The notes: generated from the letters alone by a model not told the origin. A DNA stretch of 53,516 bases from Candidatus Brocadia carolinensis (GCA_002009475.1 AYTS01000020.1:1-53516), one strand, 5' to 3'. Positions 29,087 through 38,041 are shown, counted from the stretch's first letter. Program-made: numbers and translations.

Positions 29087-29740
29087 TTATTCATACTTCT
29101 CTTTATAAAGTATATTACCTTTTGGATTGTGTGATAGAAAAAGTTTTGTGGGTTCCGGAACTGGCTTCAGACTGAGATTGTCATACCATCCGGCAACTCT
29201 TCCATGCATCCAATCCTGCCGTGTCTCGGTAAAGACGGTAATTACCTCTTTCGATGGAATAATTGTCAGAGAAAATTCCACCCATGGTGAAATAGCATTA
29301 CCGCCGATATAATATCTGTTTAGCGCAGTATTGGTAAGTGCCGGATTCCAGGAACTGTCAAGAATTCCTATAATTGCGACATCCCCTATGTCATCACCAT
29401 AAAATGACACGTAACCAGTTAACACATAAGGGGTATTTACTATTACCCTGACTTCCTGATAAAGCCCTCCTCGCGCAGTCCCACCAGAACTAACTTGCTG
29501 TGTCAGGGCAAAGAAACCACTGGTACTAGGTGGCATAGGAATTCCAATATTACCCGGGAGGGCAATCGTCAGATGTACCGGCAATTCTACCGGGGCTCCA
29601 TCACCATCCCATGGATAGGTTTCCCAATACCTCCACCCAGTGATATCCCCTGTCTCAAAATCGCCGTTTTTCAGTAATTCCACAGCAGACAATGAACGGA
29701 TGAACACGATAAGTATGAATATTAGTACACTAAATTTCAT
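29087..29740 (-). CDS. Secreted protein with carbohydrate-binding-like domain
   Basis: A 217-residue exported protein. The hydrophobic leader is FSVLIFILIVFIRSLSAVE. The mature start LLKNGDFETGDITGWRYW is typical of beta-sandwich domains of the CBM4/9 or discoidin type, and the rest (YQEVRVIVNTPYVLTGYVSF, WVEFSLTIIPS) is consistent. PVPEPTKLF near the end recalls the PEP-CTERM sorting motif, but the hydrophobic helix and basic end that should follow are absent, so it is not called. It is followed about 210 bp upstream on the same strand by a lipoprotein gene. The ligand is unknown. Confidence 0.6.
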   Translation of the reverse strand: MKFSVLIFILIVFIRSLSAVELLKNGDFETGDITGWRYWETYPWDGDGAPVELPVHLTIALPGNIGIPMPPSTSGFFALTQQVSSGGTARGGLYQEVRVIVNTPYVLTGYVSFYGDDIGDVAIIGILDSSWNPALTNTALNRYYIGGNAISPWVEFSLTIIPSKEVITVFTETRQDWMHGRVAGWYDNLSLKPVPEPTKLFLSHNPKGNILYKEKYE

Positions 29741-29964
29741 CTGGTGTGCAACGATTAATTAGGTCTTCGTGGGCTTATTTAAAGACAAGATCAAACCGCA
29801 GAATAAGGAATATCGACTTACGAAGTAAAAATACTTCATCACTTAACATTCCTTGTCCGATACTCGGCGTACTGTTTTTCAATGGAGAACGAAGAAGCTC
29901 TTCGCCCTGCAACAACTTCAAATTTCCCATACCTGTTTAAAAAAAACTGACCAAATAATTTCCT

Positions 29965-31017
29965 CTATTTCCGCTTTGGTTTTAACCTCTTGTACGTTGC
30001 ATACTCCTGATCGGCTTCATTTCTCATACCCTTTTTATCATAGACAATACTCAGGTTAAAATGGGCAAGGGCACAATTTGGGTCTACCTCAATGGCCTTT
30101 TTATATTCCTCTATGGCCTCGTCATACATCCCTTTGCGCAGATAAAGATCCCCTATTTCATTATACACCTCAGGAGTTTTTGCACTCGGGGTATCGTGAG
30201 AAGGTTCTTTTGCCACAGGCACAGGTTTTGTTTCCGCCGCAGACACAGGTTTTGTTACTGCCACAGTCGACTGCTGCGGCTCGGATGACACAAACTGCTG
30301 GCGCTGGATTACCGGCACGGATAGAGTTACCATCTTAATTTCCTTTGCACGCAATAAGCTCAGTTTCGCTTCTTTACCGGCGGTTTTTTCAATAAGTTGT
30401 CTCAAGTGATTCCGGTTCTCAATTTTTTCACCGTTCCAGTCCATAACAAGGTCTTCTACCCTAATATCTGCAGTAGATGCAATACTGCTCGGCTGCACAT
30501 AAACAACCATAACACCAGTTTGCGCTTTCTTATAACCAAACCATTCCTTATTTTCCTGGGTAACATTTGACACCAAAAGCCCCAGCGGGTTAGGGGATTC
30601 AAGGAACGTGATGGCCATACCTTTGCACCACGAAGTATATCTTACGCCATAATCAGTCCCCCCCAATTCACCATATCCTTGCCACGTTTTTGAAGCGCCC
30701 GTGTCATATTGAACATTAATCACCGCCTGGGCGCCCACCGCACGGCCTTTTTCTTCTATTTTCGCTGCCAAAATATCATGCCCGGAAAAACCATACTCAC
30801 CCAGACTTACTTCACCTAATTTTTTATACGTAACATCAATATCTCCTGCACACACAAATATTTCTTCTTTCTGTGCACCGGCAGATTGCGTTGCCTTCGT
30901 GGGCTCAAGGCTTGCTTCCTGTTTCTTGAAAGGAGATATTTTTTCTAAAAACTGGGAAGAACTACAACCTGTCACAAAAATGGCAAGAGCGAAAGAGAGC
31001 AGTTTTTTAGTATTCAT
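29965..31017 (-). CDS. Lipoprotein with PDZ and TPR domains
   Basis: A 350-residue lipoprotein: leader MNTKKLLSFALAIFVTGCSS with lipobox VTGC. Residues about 55-130 (YKKLGEVSLGEYGFSGHDIL, AQAVINVQY) resemble a YbjQ-type domain. A PDZ-like domain follows (GVMVVYVQPSSIASTADI then RVEDLVMDWNGEKI), then a Pro/Ala/Lys-rich linker, and two TPRs at the C-terminus (YNEIGDLYLRKGMYDEAIEE, ALAHFNLSIVYDKKGM). It overlaps the PGPGW gene by 11 bp, so the two are co-translated. An envelope scaffold or protein-quality role is likely, without direct evidence. Confidence 0.75.
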   Translation of the reverse strand: MNTKKLLSFALAIFVTGCSSSQFLEKISPFKKQEASLEPTKATQSAGAQKEEIFVCAGDIDVTYKKLGEVSLGEYGFSGHDILAAKIEEKGRAVGAQAVINVQYDTGASKTWQGYGELGGTDYGVRYTSWCKGMAITFLESPNPLGLLVSNVTQENKEWFGYKKAQTGVMVVYVQPSSIASTADIRVEDLVMDWNGEKIENRNHLRQLIEKTAGKEAKLSLLRAKEIKMVTLSVPVIQRQQFVSSEPQQSTVAVTKPVSAAETKPVPVAKEPSHDTPSAKTPEVYNEIGDLYLRKGMYDEAIEEYKKAIEVDPNCALAHFNLSIVYDKKGMRNEADQEYATYKRLKPKRK

Positions 31018-31270
31018 TCTTTTTCTTATTCTTTCTCGTAAATGTTGACCTTATTCTTGCTTCAATATTGCTCACATATCGATGGTAATATTTTGACTTC
31101 TTTATCCTTGCAACAAGCGCCGGTTTTCCTGGGAAACTGGTAAGATATAAACCTGCAAAAATGGTTAGTAATCCTGGCCCGGGGGTAAAAATTAACATAC
31201 AACCAATGAGTATAAGAAAGACACCACCGGTATTTTTCGCAATGTTTTTTATCACCTTCTTCAACCGCAT
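31007..31270 (-). CDS. PGPGW-family small transmembrane protein
   Basis: An 87-residue membrane protein with one long hydrophobic hairpin: GGVFLILIGCMLIFTPGPGL then LTIFAGLYLTSFPGKPAL, matching the PF09656-type putative transmembrane family whose marker is the TPGPG turn. It is strongly basic at both ends. It overlaps the U32 gene by 10 bp upstream and the lipoprotein by 11 bp downstream. The family function is unknown. Confidence 0.75.
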   Translation of the reverse strand: MRLKKVIKNIAKNTGGVFLILIGCMLIFTPGPGLLTIFAGLYLTSFPGKPALVARIKKSKYYHRYVSNIEARIRSTFTRKNKKKNEY

Positions 31271-32502
31271 TTCCTCAGCATAAAATATTTATGAACGGGG
31301 CGCGACATCTTGATAATCACCCTTTGTCCAACATGGGCTGTTTCAATAGCCTCATGGTGTTCATTCCGAAGTTCCCACAATACCTGAGTAAAATCTTCAC
31401 TCAAACGTCTTCCCATGATTTCTACGGAAGTATTACTCAGAATCCTGTTTTTCACCACAACTTCGGCCATACCATCGGAAAGGACATTATGAATCATACC
31501 GAGATAATCATATTCTTTCAGGTAACTATTTCCAGGATGTGTCGTCTGGCTATCATATCCCTGATTCCCAAAAAAGAATCCTGCTCCGTATTCCCGGTGA
31601 CTAACCTTTTCAAGCTCAGTTAACCACCGTTGATCATACTCGTATCTATAAGGATCAGCAAAGTAACGATCCAAAGCCTCACGGTATACCCTGGTCACAG
31701 CCGCAACATAATACGGGCTTTTCATACGTCCTTCAATTTTCCATGCTGTAATACCGGTACGAACCAATTCCGGAATGTATTGAATCATACAGAGGTCTTT
31801 GGAACTCAGAATAAAGGTGCCACTTTCATCCTCGGTAATCGGATATGATTCTTGGGGTCGTTTTTCTTCTTTTAATACATATTGCCACCGGCATGAATGG
31901 GAACAGTCTCCGAGATTCGCGTGCCGGTTGGCCATAAAGCTGCTTAAGAGACAACGTCCTGAATATGACATACACATAGCGCCGTGCACAAAGGCCTCGG
32001 TTTCTGCCTGAGAATCGTTCGTAATCTCCCGAATTTCTCCCAGGGTCAGTTCCCGTGCAAGCACTACTCTCTTCACACCTTGCCTATGCCAGAACTCAAC
32101 GGATTTTGTATTCGTGGTATTAGCCTGGGTACTGAGATGAACTGGAATATGAGGTGCAATTTCCCTCACGGTTAAAAATATCCCCGGATCTGAAACGATT
32201 ACAGCATCTACCGGTATTTCTGCAAGCTTTGCCAGATAAGAACGTATGCCGGAAACGTGATAATTACGCGCAAAGATGTTCAGGGTAATGTAAATTTTTT
32301 TCCCCCGCTTATGAACCCAGTCGGTGGCCTCAGTGACCTCTTGCAACGTCAAATTAGAAGCACCCATCCGCAGATTAAAACCTTCTCCCCCCACATAAAC
32401 CGCATCAGCGCCGTATTCAATAGCCGTTTTGAGTTTTTCAAGGTCTCCAGCCGGTGCTACTAATTCAGGTTTTTTGTATAGGGTGTCGTTTTTATGGGTC
32501 AT
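31261..32502 (-). CDS. Peptidase U32-family protein (YegQ/TrhP/RlhA type)
   Basis: A 413-residue U32-family protein. The N-terminus PELVAPAGDLEKLKTAIEYG then ADAVYVGGEGFNLR and the signature AFVHGAMCMSYSGRCLLSSF, followed by MANRHANLGDCSHSCRW, are family-defining, including the cysteines that bind an iron-sulfur cluster in studied members. Related proteins hydroxylate tRNA uridine-34 (TrhP) or 23S rRNA (RlhA), so RNA modification is more likely than proteolysis. It overlaps ruvX by four bases (ATGA). Confidence 0.9.
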   Translation of the reverse strand: MTHKNDTLYKKPELVAPAGDLEKLKTAIEYGADAVYVGGEGFNLRMGASNLTLQEVTEATDWVHKRGKKIYITLNIFARNYHVSGIRSYLAKLAEIPVDAVIVSDPGIFLTVREIAPHIPVHLSTQANTTNTKSVEFWHRQGVKRVVLARELTLGEIREITNDSQAETEAFVHGAMCMSYSGRCLLSSFMANRHANLGDCSHSCRWQYVLKEEKRPQESYPITEDESGTFILSSKDLCMIQYIPELVRTGITAWKIEGRMKSPYYVAAVTRVYREALDRYFADPYRYEYDQRWLTELEKVSHREYGAGFFFGNQGYDSQTTHPGNSYLKEYDYLGMIHNVLSDGMAEVVVKNRILSNTSVEIMGRRLSEDFTQVLWELRNEHHEAIETAHVGQRVIIKMSRPVHKYFMLRKCG

Positions 32503-32912
32503 CTGCTGATTCTGTCTAAATAATTCTGTAAAATCAATTGAGCGGCAATCATATCAACGCGTCCCTTCCGTTGCTTCCTGGAAAGATTCCCTTCCAGCAT
32601 GGCTTTATGCGCCCGTGCCGTACTGAGTCGCTCATCAATAGTTTTTACCGGTATTCCGGTGTGCGTCTTTAAACGCTCTCCAAAAGATAACGCTGCCCGG
32701 GCGCTTTCGCCCAGCGAATTATTCATATGTTTGGGTAAGCCAACCACAATCTCCCCTATTTCTTTTTCAGAAATAATCGTCATTATCTTTTGCAAAGCTT
32801 CCTGAATATTTGAATACTCTATCGTCGGCAATCCCTGCGCGGTAATTCCAAGCGGGTCACTTATTGCAAGCCCAATTCGCTTTTCGCCGTAATCAATTCC
32901 AAGGATACGCAT
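32499..32912 (-). CDS. ruvX: Putative pre-16S rRNA nuclease / Holliday-junction resolvase RuvX (YqgF)
   Basis: A 137-residue RNase-H-fold protein: MRILGIDYGEKRIGLAISDP with the catalytic D, IVVGLPKHMNNSLGESA, and the C-terminal TIDERLSTARAHKAML and KGRVDMIAAQLILQNYL with conserved acidic residues. Length is typical. YqgF acts in 16S rRNA 5' maturation and has been called a resolvase. It heads a tightly coupled run ruvX-U32-PGPGW-lipoprotein. Confidence 0.92.
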   Translation of the reverse strand: MRILGIDYGEKRIGLAISDPLGITAQGLPTIEYSNIQEALQKIMTIISEKEIGEIVVGLPKHMNNSLGESARAALSFGERLKTHTGIPVKTIDERLSTARAHKAMLEGNLSRKQRKGRVDMIAAQLILQNYLDRISR

Positions 32913-33162
32913 ATTTAAACACTAAAAAAAATTCAAACAACCCACCTGTACGCCCTTATAAAAGAGAAGAAAACGAGGGTAACCAAATACAAGCAGACAG
33001 AGGTTTATGTTCAATTATTGCAGATAATTTAACCGTTATACAGGAAAATGTGAATTTTTCAATAAATTATTTTATCATCCCCCCTCTTTTCTCTTACCAA
33101 AAAAGAGGTGAGGAAGCAATGCAGACTTTGGCTGCGGTTGTGCTGCACTAGAGCATCACCAT

Positions 33163-33306
33163 GTAAAAATTACTTTTTTTGTAAGTTTTTTAACATACCC
33201 CGAAATCCTTGAGGTAGATCAACCATCCCCGGTTGACATCATAATGACAAGCGGGGACGCTTGTCCTACCGATAGAGGGGATTTGGTTGCGGCATTGCTG
33301 CGTTAT
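33163..33306. repeat. Dispersed MITE-like element, divergent copy
   Basis: Its two ends resemble those of the elements at 35104-35297 and 43851-44070: a left end with a T-run then GTAAGTTTTTT, and a right end GGGATTTGGTTGCGGCATTG then CTGCGTTATGAA. The interior differs. It abuts and slightly overlaps the stop codon of the fusion gene at 33303. The rest of the 390-bp gap after ruvX (32913-33302) has no gene. Confidence 0.5.
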
Positions 33307-34904
33307 GAATATCCAAGACACAACAACATGACCCCTGCACCTATAGGCATGAGCAAATTGTCCAGCGATCTCAGGGGCAGGGACTCAATAATACTGGAAA
33401 AGAATGCGGTAAGTAAGGCCGGGAAAAGAGGCAAATAGATCGATCCGCACAGAAAAGCCACAATACAGGCAGCACAAGAACCTTCGATGCTTTTTTTTAT
33501 GTTATAAGGAATTCTATGATTACCCAGACTCATGCCAACGATTGCAGCCGCTGTATCAGCAAAGGCTACAATCCAGATAACGGTACTTGCAATGGCACTT
33601 GGAAAGAACAGTAAGCAGAGACTGGCGCCCAGGACCAAGGTTATTGGTCCAAACGCAAAACCCCGCTCCTCCAATTTACGGATGCTTGACCTCGTTACAC
33701 CACCAAAGAGGGGAAACGAATATCCATTAACCCTCAAACACTCTGAAACAAGATAAATAATCACTAAGGAAAAAAGTGCTATCAACGTTGTATGGTAAAT
33801 AAAACTCGCAAAGAAGGGTGCAAAAGCAATGAGGATATGCAAGAGCTTTCTCCTGATTTCCTGATACCAGGAATGGGCAAATTGTTTGCGCATTCCGGCA
33901 AACAATATCTTATACGTATCGGCATCTTCGATATCCATGATATCCAGCACTTCTGACAGATTCCCGCTGTCAATCAGGTACTGTGCCCGCTGCCGAACGG
34001 CATAATGCGCATTAACGCCAATACTAACACTTGCCCTCTCCATAATATCAATGTTATTACGGTCATCTACAAGGACGACGGTGTTTTGCCATGAGAGATT
34101 ATTTTTCCTCAATATCTCCTCAATAAGGATTTTTTTCCCGCCGGGTCTCAAAAGTTGCTCAGATACTGAGCCGGTTAACCGGTCGGTATTCGGAACTATC
34201 TCTAAACCATAGCCATGATTCGCAGACAATCTTGCCGCAAGGTCTTTTACAAAGAGATCCGGCACGCCGCTGCTGACAAGCACCACCAGATAGCCATGCT
34301 TTCGTAATGTTTCAATTGTTTCCCGCGCATGCTTTATAACAGGAATTTTTTCATAAATCCTTCGTGCCTCTCCAATCGTAATGTCTTTAAAATGCGCATA
34401 TATCCGTGTAATCAGCTCCTGGATTGATATTTTATCCATATTAAAGAGGAGACAGAGCAATGCAGCGCGTAGATATACCAATATCCCCAGGGACCGTGCT
34501 ACGTGTAAGATAAATTGCCCTTTAAACAGTACCCCGTCTACATCCATGACAATGAGTTTCTTCCCCTTCATGAATGCAGGAGTGGACTTCGGGCGGATCT
34601 TTTGATTCTGATTCTGAGGAGTGAAAGATGTCGGTACCATGGAATTCGGGACCTGCTGAGAATTAAAGCATCCCCCTACAATCCGTTTGGCAAGGCCTAA
34701 GCCAACAAACACAATCACGGGAGAAAAATCTATACCCCTGAAAGGTGGAATGAGTTTTCGTACTGGATTTAACACGGGGTCTGTAATTTTATAAAGAAAT
34801 TGAACAGCCTGGTTATAGGGATTATGCGGTACCCATGAGAGTACGATTCTGATAAGCAATGCAATTTCGTAAAGACTAATGAGTTTGCCGAGAATATCTC
34901 CCAC
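33303..34904 (-). CDS. YggT-HAD phosphatase-dolichol/phytol kinase-like triple fusion
   Basis: A 533-residue multidomain membrane protein. Residues 1-80 are a YggT domain (LISLYEIALLIRIVLSWVPH, DPVLNPVRKLIPPFRGIDFS). A Pro/Gln-rich linker leads to a HAD phosphatase (about 115-330) with motif I VMDVDGVLF, motif II VLVSSGVP, lysine in GGKKILIEEI and motif IV VDDRNNIDIM. The C-terminal part (about 355-533) is a multi-helix CTP-dependent polyprenol kinase-like domain with EIRRKLLHILIAF, FADTAAAIVG and KKSIEGS. The frame is continuous with no internal ribosome site at the junctions, so the fusion appears genuine; it contains an intact T8 run at 33491. A role in isoprenoid-phosphate metabolism is inferred. 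Confidence 0.8.
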   Translation of the reverse strand: MGDILGKLISLYEIALLIRIVLSWVPHNPYNQAVQFLYKITDPVLNPVRKLIPPFRGIDFSPVIVFVGLGLAKRIVGGCFNSQQVPNSMVPTSFTPQNQNQKIRPKSTPAFMKGKKLIVMDVDGVLFKGQFILHVARSLGILVYLRAALLCLLFNMDKISIQELITRIYAHFKDITIGEARRIYEKIPVIKHARETIETLRKHGYLVVLVSSGVPDLFVKDLAARLSANHGYGLEIVPNTDRLTGSVSEQLLRPGGKKILIEEILRKNNLSWQNTVVLVDDRNNIDIMERASVSIGVNAHYAVRQRAQYLIDSGNLSEVLDIMDIEDADTYKILFAGMRKQFAHSWYQEIRRKLLHILIAFAPFFASFIYHTTLIALFSLVIIYLVSECLRVNGYSFPLFGGVTRSSIRKLEERGFAFGPITLVLGASLCLLFFPSAIASTVIWIVAFADTAAAIVGMSLGNHRIPYNIKKSIEGSCAACIVAFLCGSIYLPLFPALLTAFFSSIIESLPLRSLDNLLMPIGAGVMLLCLGYS

Positions 34905-35103
34905 GCGAAAGCTCCTTTTTCACGGAATAGAAATAGATGTTTTAACCTCTCATTACAATATTCAAACGGAAGAAATTTTATCACAGCGCTATGTGCAGAG
35001 CAACAAAAATAAAAATGCGGACGTATCAATGATTAGCGAATATGATTACTTGAAATATGAGATATTGCATGATAAAATAGCGCTTTTTTATAGTATTACT
35101 CTG

Positions 35104-35297
35104 TAAAAACTTCTTTTTTTGCAACCCTATCTACCCCTTATCAGGCGGTACAGATTGTTTATGAGAGAAAGATTACTTCGCTTCGCTCGCAATGACAACG
35201 CATCAAAGCATCGCCTGTGTCATTGCGAGGGGTCTTTTCCGAAGCAATCTCCCGCTTTCACAACGGGGAATTTGGTTGCGTCTTTGCTGCGTTAGGA
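35104..35297. repeat. Dispersed MITE-like element, copy 2
   Basis: About 190 bp, found inverted at 43851-44070. Shared blocks include AACTTCTTTTTT, CCCCTTATCAGG, ACAGATTGTTTATGAGAGAA, CAATGACAACGCA, GTCATTGCGAGG and CCGAAGCAATCTCCCG. No coding capacity. It ends directly before the hexuloisomerase gene, and open frames starting inside it are artefacts. Confidence 0.8.
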
Positions 35298-35320
35298 AAT
35301 CTCCAAAAAAGGATGTTGCA

Positions 35321-35899
35321 TTGAAAATTACGACTAACTCCGTAGGAATCAGGGTAATTACTCAGATTATTTTAGATGAAATTCATTCAGTCCTTGAAAA
35401 GATCGATGAGAATACCTATGAAGACCTCATATCTTCTATCCTTTCAGCAAAGAACGTATTTGTTACCGGCCAGGGTCGGTCAGGGCTGGTATCCCGTACC
35501 TTTGCCATGAGACTTACCCATATTGGTCTGAATGCCTACTGCGTTGGTGATGCGACAACCCCGAATATCGATGAGGGCGACCTCCTGATAGCCTGCAGCA
35601 GTTCAGGCAGCACGCACATAACCCGCTATATTGCAGGATTGGCGGGAAAAGCCAATGCGACGGTAGTTGCCGTAACCTCCCAGAAAATTTCCCCGCTTGC
35701 CGGGCAGGCAGACATTGTTGTTGAATTACCCGTAAAGGAAGTAAGTACCAACCACAAGGACAGCGGATCTATCCAGTTTCGGAGCACGCTCTTTGAGCAG
35801 GCATGCTTGGTCTATTTGGACGGGATAATCCTTTCGCTGGTAAAAAAGCTCAAGAGTTCAGAAAACGAAATGCATAAACGACACTCCAACCTGGAGTAA
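35321..35899 (+). CDS. hxlB: 6-phospho-3-hexuloisomerase (SIS domain)
   Basis: A 192-residue SIS-domain isomerase close to HxlB/PHI, which converts 3-hexulose-6-phosphate to fructose-6-phosphate. Diagnostic stretches are NVFVTGQGRSGLVSRTFAMR, LTHIGLNAYCVGD, ACSSSGSTHITRYIAG and the C-terminal SIQFRSTLFEQACLVYLDGI. The start is taken as TTG 35321 with AAAGGA seven bases upstream; the frame remains open to 35192, but that part lies in the dispersed repeat and would add residues unlike the family. No hexulose-phosphate synthase gene is adjacent, so the pathway partner must be elsewhere. Membership is clear; KdsD is excluded because CBS domains are lacking. Confidence 0.82.
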   Translation: MKITTNSVGIRVITQIILDEIHSVLEKIDENTYEDLISSILSAKNVFVTGQGRSGLVSRTFAMRLTHIGLNAYCVGDATTPNIDEGDLLIACSSSGSTHITRYIAGLAGKANATVVAVTSQKISPLAGQADIVVELPVKEVSTNHKDSGSIQFRSTLFEQACLVYLDGIILSLVKKLKSSENEMHKRHSNLE

Positions 35900-35930
35900 A
35901 ACTTCTCAGAAAAAATTGTGAGGGATCTTT

Positions 35931-36182
35931 ATGAACCTACAACAGTTAATCATTTTGTCGCTTATAACCTTTTTTGCTTCAAATGTAGCCTTTGGGCAGG
36001 AGGCAACTTCTGGTATCATGTCAATTCCACAGCGGATTGGAGATTTTATCGGTGGAGCCAGCCCCTTCATCCTCATAGGGCTAGGAATATTATTGATTTT
36101 TATCCAAAAGCTCGCAAAATATATCGGAATCTTTCTCTTGATCATAGGAGTGGTGCGGATAATATTTTTGTTTATTCATTAA
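35931..36182 (+). CDS. Small membrane protein, possible signal peptide
   Basis: An 83-residue protein with GAGGGA before the ATG. It has an N-terminal hydrophobic stretch (LIILSLITFFASNVAFGQ) that looks like a cleavable signal, then two membrane helices (PFILIGLGILLIFIQ and YIGIFLLIIGVVRIIFLFI). It starts 31 bp after hxlB and is likely in the same transcript. No family recognised. Confidence 0.6.
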   Translation: MNLQQLIILSLITFFASNVAFGQEATSGIMSIPQRIGDFIGGASPFILIGLGILLIFIQKLAKYIGIFLLIIGVVRIIFLFIH

Positions 36183-36480
36183 CTTGATTTTTTTTCAGCT
36201 TGAATATGTAGCAACAGCCTGGGCATCAAGGTAACAGCCCGTTGCGATGATTTGGCCGATGTTGAAAAAAACCTGAGGACGGCAATAGAGTTATATCCTG
36301 AATCTTGCACCAAACAGACCGCTCCTGTGTGAGCGGTAAAGTTTTATCAAATCAGCCTCAGGATTGCTGATTGATCGCCCTGCCAATTAGTTATACGTCT
36401 CTTTTCAGTTCTTTTTTTCTCAATAACACGGCTTCTTGCTCATATCGTACACCTCGTGCAAGAAATTTCTTGCACCAACG
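36183..36480. other. Intergenic region after the small membrane protein
   Basis: About 300 bp without a gene. CCGCTC-CTGTGT-GAGCGG at 36319-36336 forms a six-bp hairpin followed by TAAAGTTTTA, a weak terminator candidate. Confidence 0.4.
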
Positions 36481-37038
36481 TCACGGAGAAAAAACAACTT
36501 GATTTATCCCCAGAACTCCGACATGTCTCGAAGGCAACCTCCTGCTGTCAAGCCAGGGTCTTGCTTGCCGGATACGTTCATCGAGATACCCCATGAACCA
36601 GAAAAGGCCTGCAACCCTGCTATCATGCCGGGAATATTTCACCTCATGGGTATTCGAATGACCGGTAATCTTGGCCGCTATGAACAAAAGCTTTAAACGG
36701 GCAATTCGTATCGTATGGTCGATCACTTCTCGTGCAGCACAGGTTGGTTCCGATTTCCTTTCTTCTGCCTGTCGCTCCTGCTCCAACTGGCTATGCCTGG
36801 CAAGCATCTTAAACGACCGCCAAATATTGTAGGAAAGCATTACGATTTGAAAGTACGCATAGTTGGTCGCAAACTTGTTCGATACTATAGCTGCCAACCC
36901 TTCCCGCTTGGCCTCCCCTATTAGGTTCTCACTATCCGCCCTCTTGTAATACTCCTCTATCACGTTATGGGCATTTTCCTCCTTGATCGCTTCCAATGCC
37001 ACCCTCGCCATAAATTCTTTATCAAAACTCTTTCTCAT
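36481..37038 (-). pseudogene. Chimeric transposase remnant (IS3-type start, IS1380-type end)
   Basis: A 185-residue open frame whose first 20 residues (MRKSFDKEFMARVALEAIKE) look like the start of an IS3-type OrfA, while the remainder (VIEEYYKRADSENLIGEAKR, NIWRSFKMLARHSQL, TIRIARLKLLFIAAKIT) resembles the C-terminal part of an IS1380/DDE_Tnp_1 transposase. The catalytic core of neither is complete, so it is probably a deletion product. Flanking DNA has an inverted repeat TTTTCAGACC (37039-37048) and GGTCTGAAAA (37094-37103). Not expected to be functional. Confidence 0.6.
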
Positions 37039-37342
37039 TTTTCAGACCCCCTTCTTATCCCACTCTATCTTACCAAAATGCATCTTAACTACTGGTCTGA
37101 AAATGCCAGTCCATTATAAAGAAAAAACAGAGGAAATGAGGAAAAAACCTTACCTCTGGCAAAAGTCTAGCACAAAATAGCAAGGAAAGAATGTCGCAAG
37201 CCCAAAACTATCCCAATACTTTTCAAAAAAAGTGTGTTTTCGTTCAGACACTATGTATTTCTTTGTGTGAGAAACAAAAAAATATTCTTTTCCGACGGTT
37301 CGGGTTAGGTAATTTCAAAGTTGAGATTTTTCGGTCGTTTCA

Positions 37343-37397
37343 CTCCCTCAGAATGACAGAGTAATGCGAAAAATGTCATTCTGAGCGGAGCGAAGAT
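37343..37397. repeat. Inverted repeat CAGAATGACA...TGTCATTCTG
   Basis: CTCAGAATGACA and TGTCATTCTGAG flank a short spacer, followed by CGGAGCGAAG. This sequence type is common as short dispersed palindromes in several bacterial groups. No gene lies between the transposase remnant and the ferredoxin terminator. Confidence 0.55.
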
Positions 37398-37499
37398 CTA
37401 ATTCATAAATCTTTCGTTTTCAAACGACGGTGCTCAAACCAGCGGGGAAAAAATAACAACACGTTGATTGTCTATATTTTTCTGAAAAGTGAAGGGTGT

Positions 37500-37546
37500 A
37501 TAAAAAACAACAGGGGTGGATTGCTAATCAATAGCAATTCACCCCT
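37500..37546 (-). terminator. Rho-independent terminator after the polyferredoxin
   Basis: A stem of about 15 bp, AGGGGTGAATTGCTA with TAGCAATCCACCCCT on the minus strand, with a five-base loop, then GTTGTTTTTTATA. It lies about 40 bp after the ferredoxin stop codon. Confidence 0.85.
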
Positions 37547-37588
37547 ATCAGGTATTGTTTATAAATCAGGCCTTTTTATACAACCACT

Positions 37589-38041
37589 TTAGGCAGGTTG
37601 GTATCTGGCGTGTTTCTCGGTATATACGAGCGCCCCGGTCTTGCAAGCCTCTACGCACGCCATTGTCTCGAACCCTTTGCAATCGTCACAATTGAACGCA
37701 AAATTGAGTTCGGTATCCTTTGTAATCGCCCCAAACGGACATTGTGTTACGCATGCCCAGCACCCGACACATTTCTTGGTATCGATAATTACGTTCCCAT
37801 CTTCATATTTTGTAATGGCGCCATATTCACAGGCTGCCATACACTTGGGTTTTGCACAATTCTGGCATACAGTCATATGGGGCTTGTCTTTTCTTGTTGA
37901 TACTTGCAACCGGTAACGGGGCTTCGGGGTTTCTGCAAATGCCTCGTAAATATTTTTGGATACTGAATGCCGCACACCGCACTCTAACATACACTGTTTA
38001 CAGGTAACGCATTTATCTTTTACAAATTTCTTTTTTAGCAT
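37589..38041 (-). CDS. Four-cluster [4Fe-4S] ferredoxin, CooF/HycB-like
   Basis: A 150-residue iron-sulfur protein with sixteen or so cysteines in four groups: CVTCKQCMLEC near residue 12, CQNCAKPKCMAAC near 59, CVGCWACVTQCPFG near 91 and CDDCKGFETMACVEAC near 119. This is the arrangement of electron-transfer subunits of the DMSO-reductase/CooF class. It has no adjacent catalytic subunit: the next gene upstream is CobA-HemD about 90 bp away. It may serve CO dehydrogenase or a molybdopterin enzyme encoded elsewhere; this is inference. Confidence 0.88.
   Translation of the reverse strand: MLKKKFVKDKCVTCKQCMLECGVRHSVSKNIYEAFAETPKPRYRLQVSTRKDKPHMTVCQNCAKPKCMAACEYGAITKYEDGNVIIDTKKCVGCWACVTQCPFGAITKDTELNFAFNCDDCKGFETMACVEACKTGALVYTEKHARYQPA

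Noticed and set aside
29087..29740. PEP-CTERM sorting signal (PVPEPT) in the secreted protein
   Set aside because: The membrane helix and basic tail that define the signal do not follow in this frame or in the +1 frame checked.
36319..36336. Hairpin CCGCTC/GAGCGG as a terminator of the hxlB transcript
   Set aside because: The stem is only six base pairs and the following T-run is interrupted; noted in the intergenic entry but not called.
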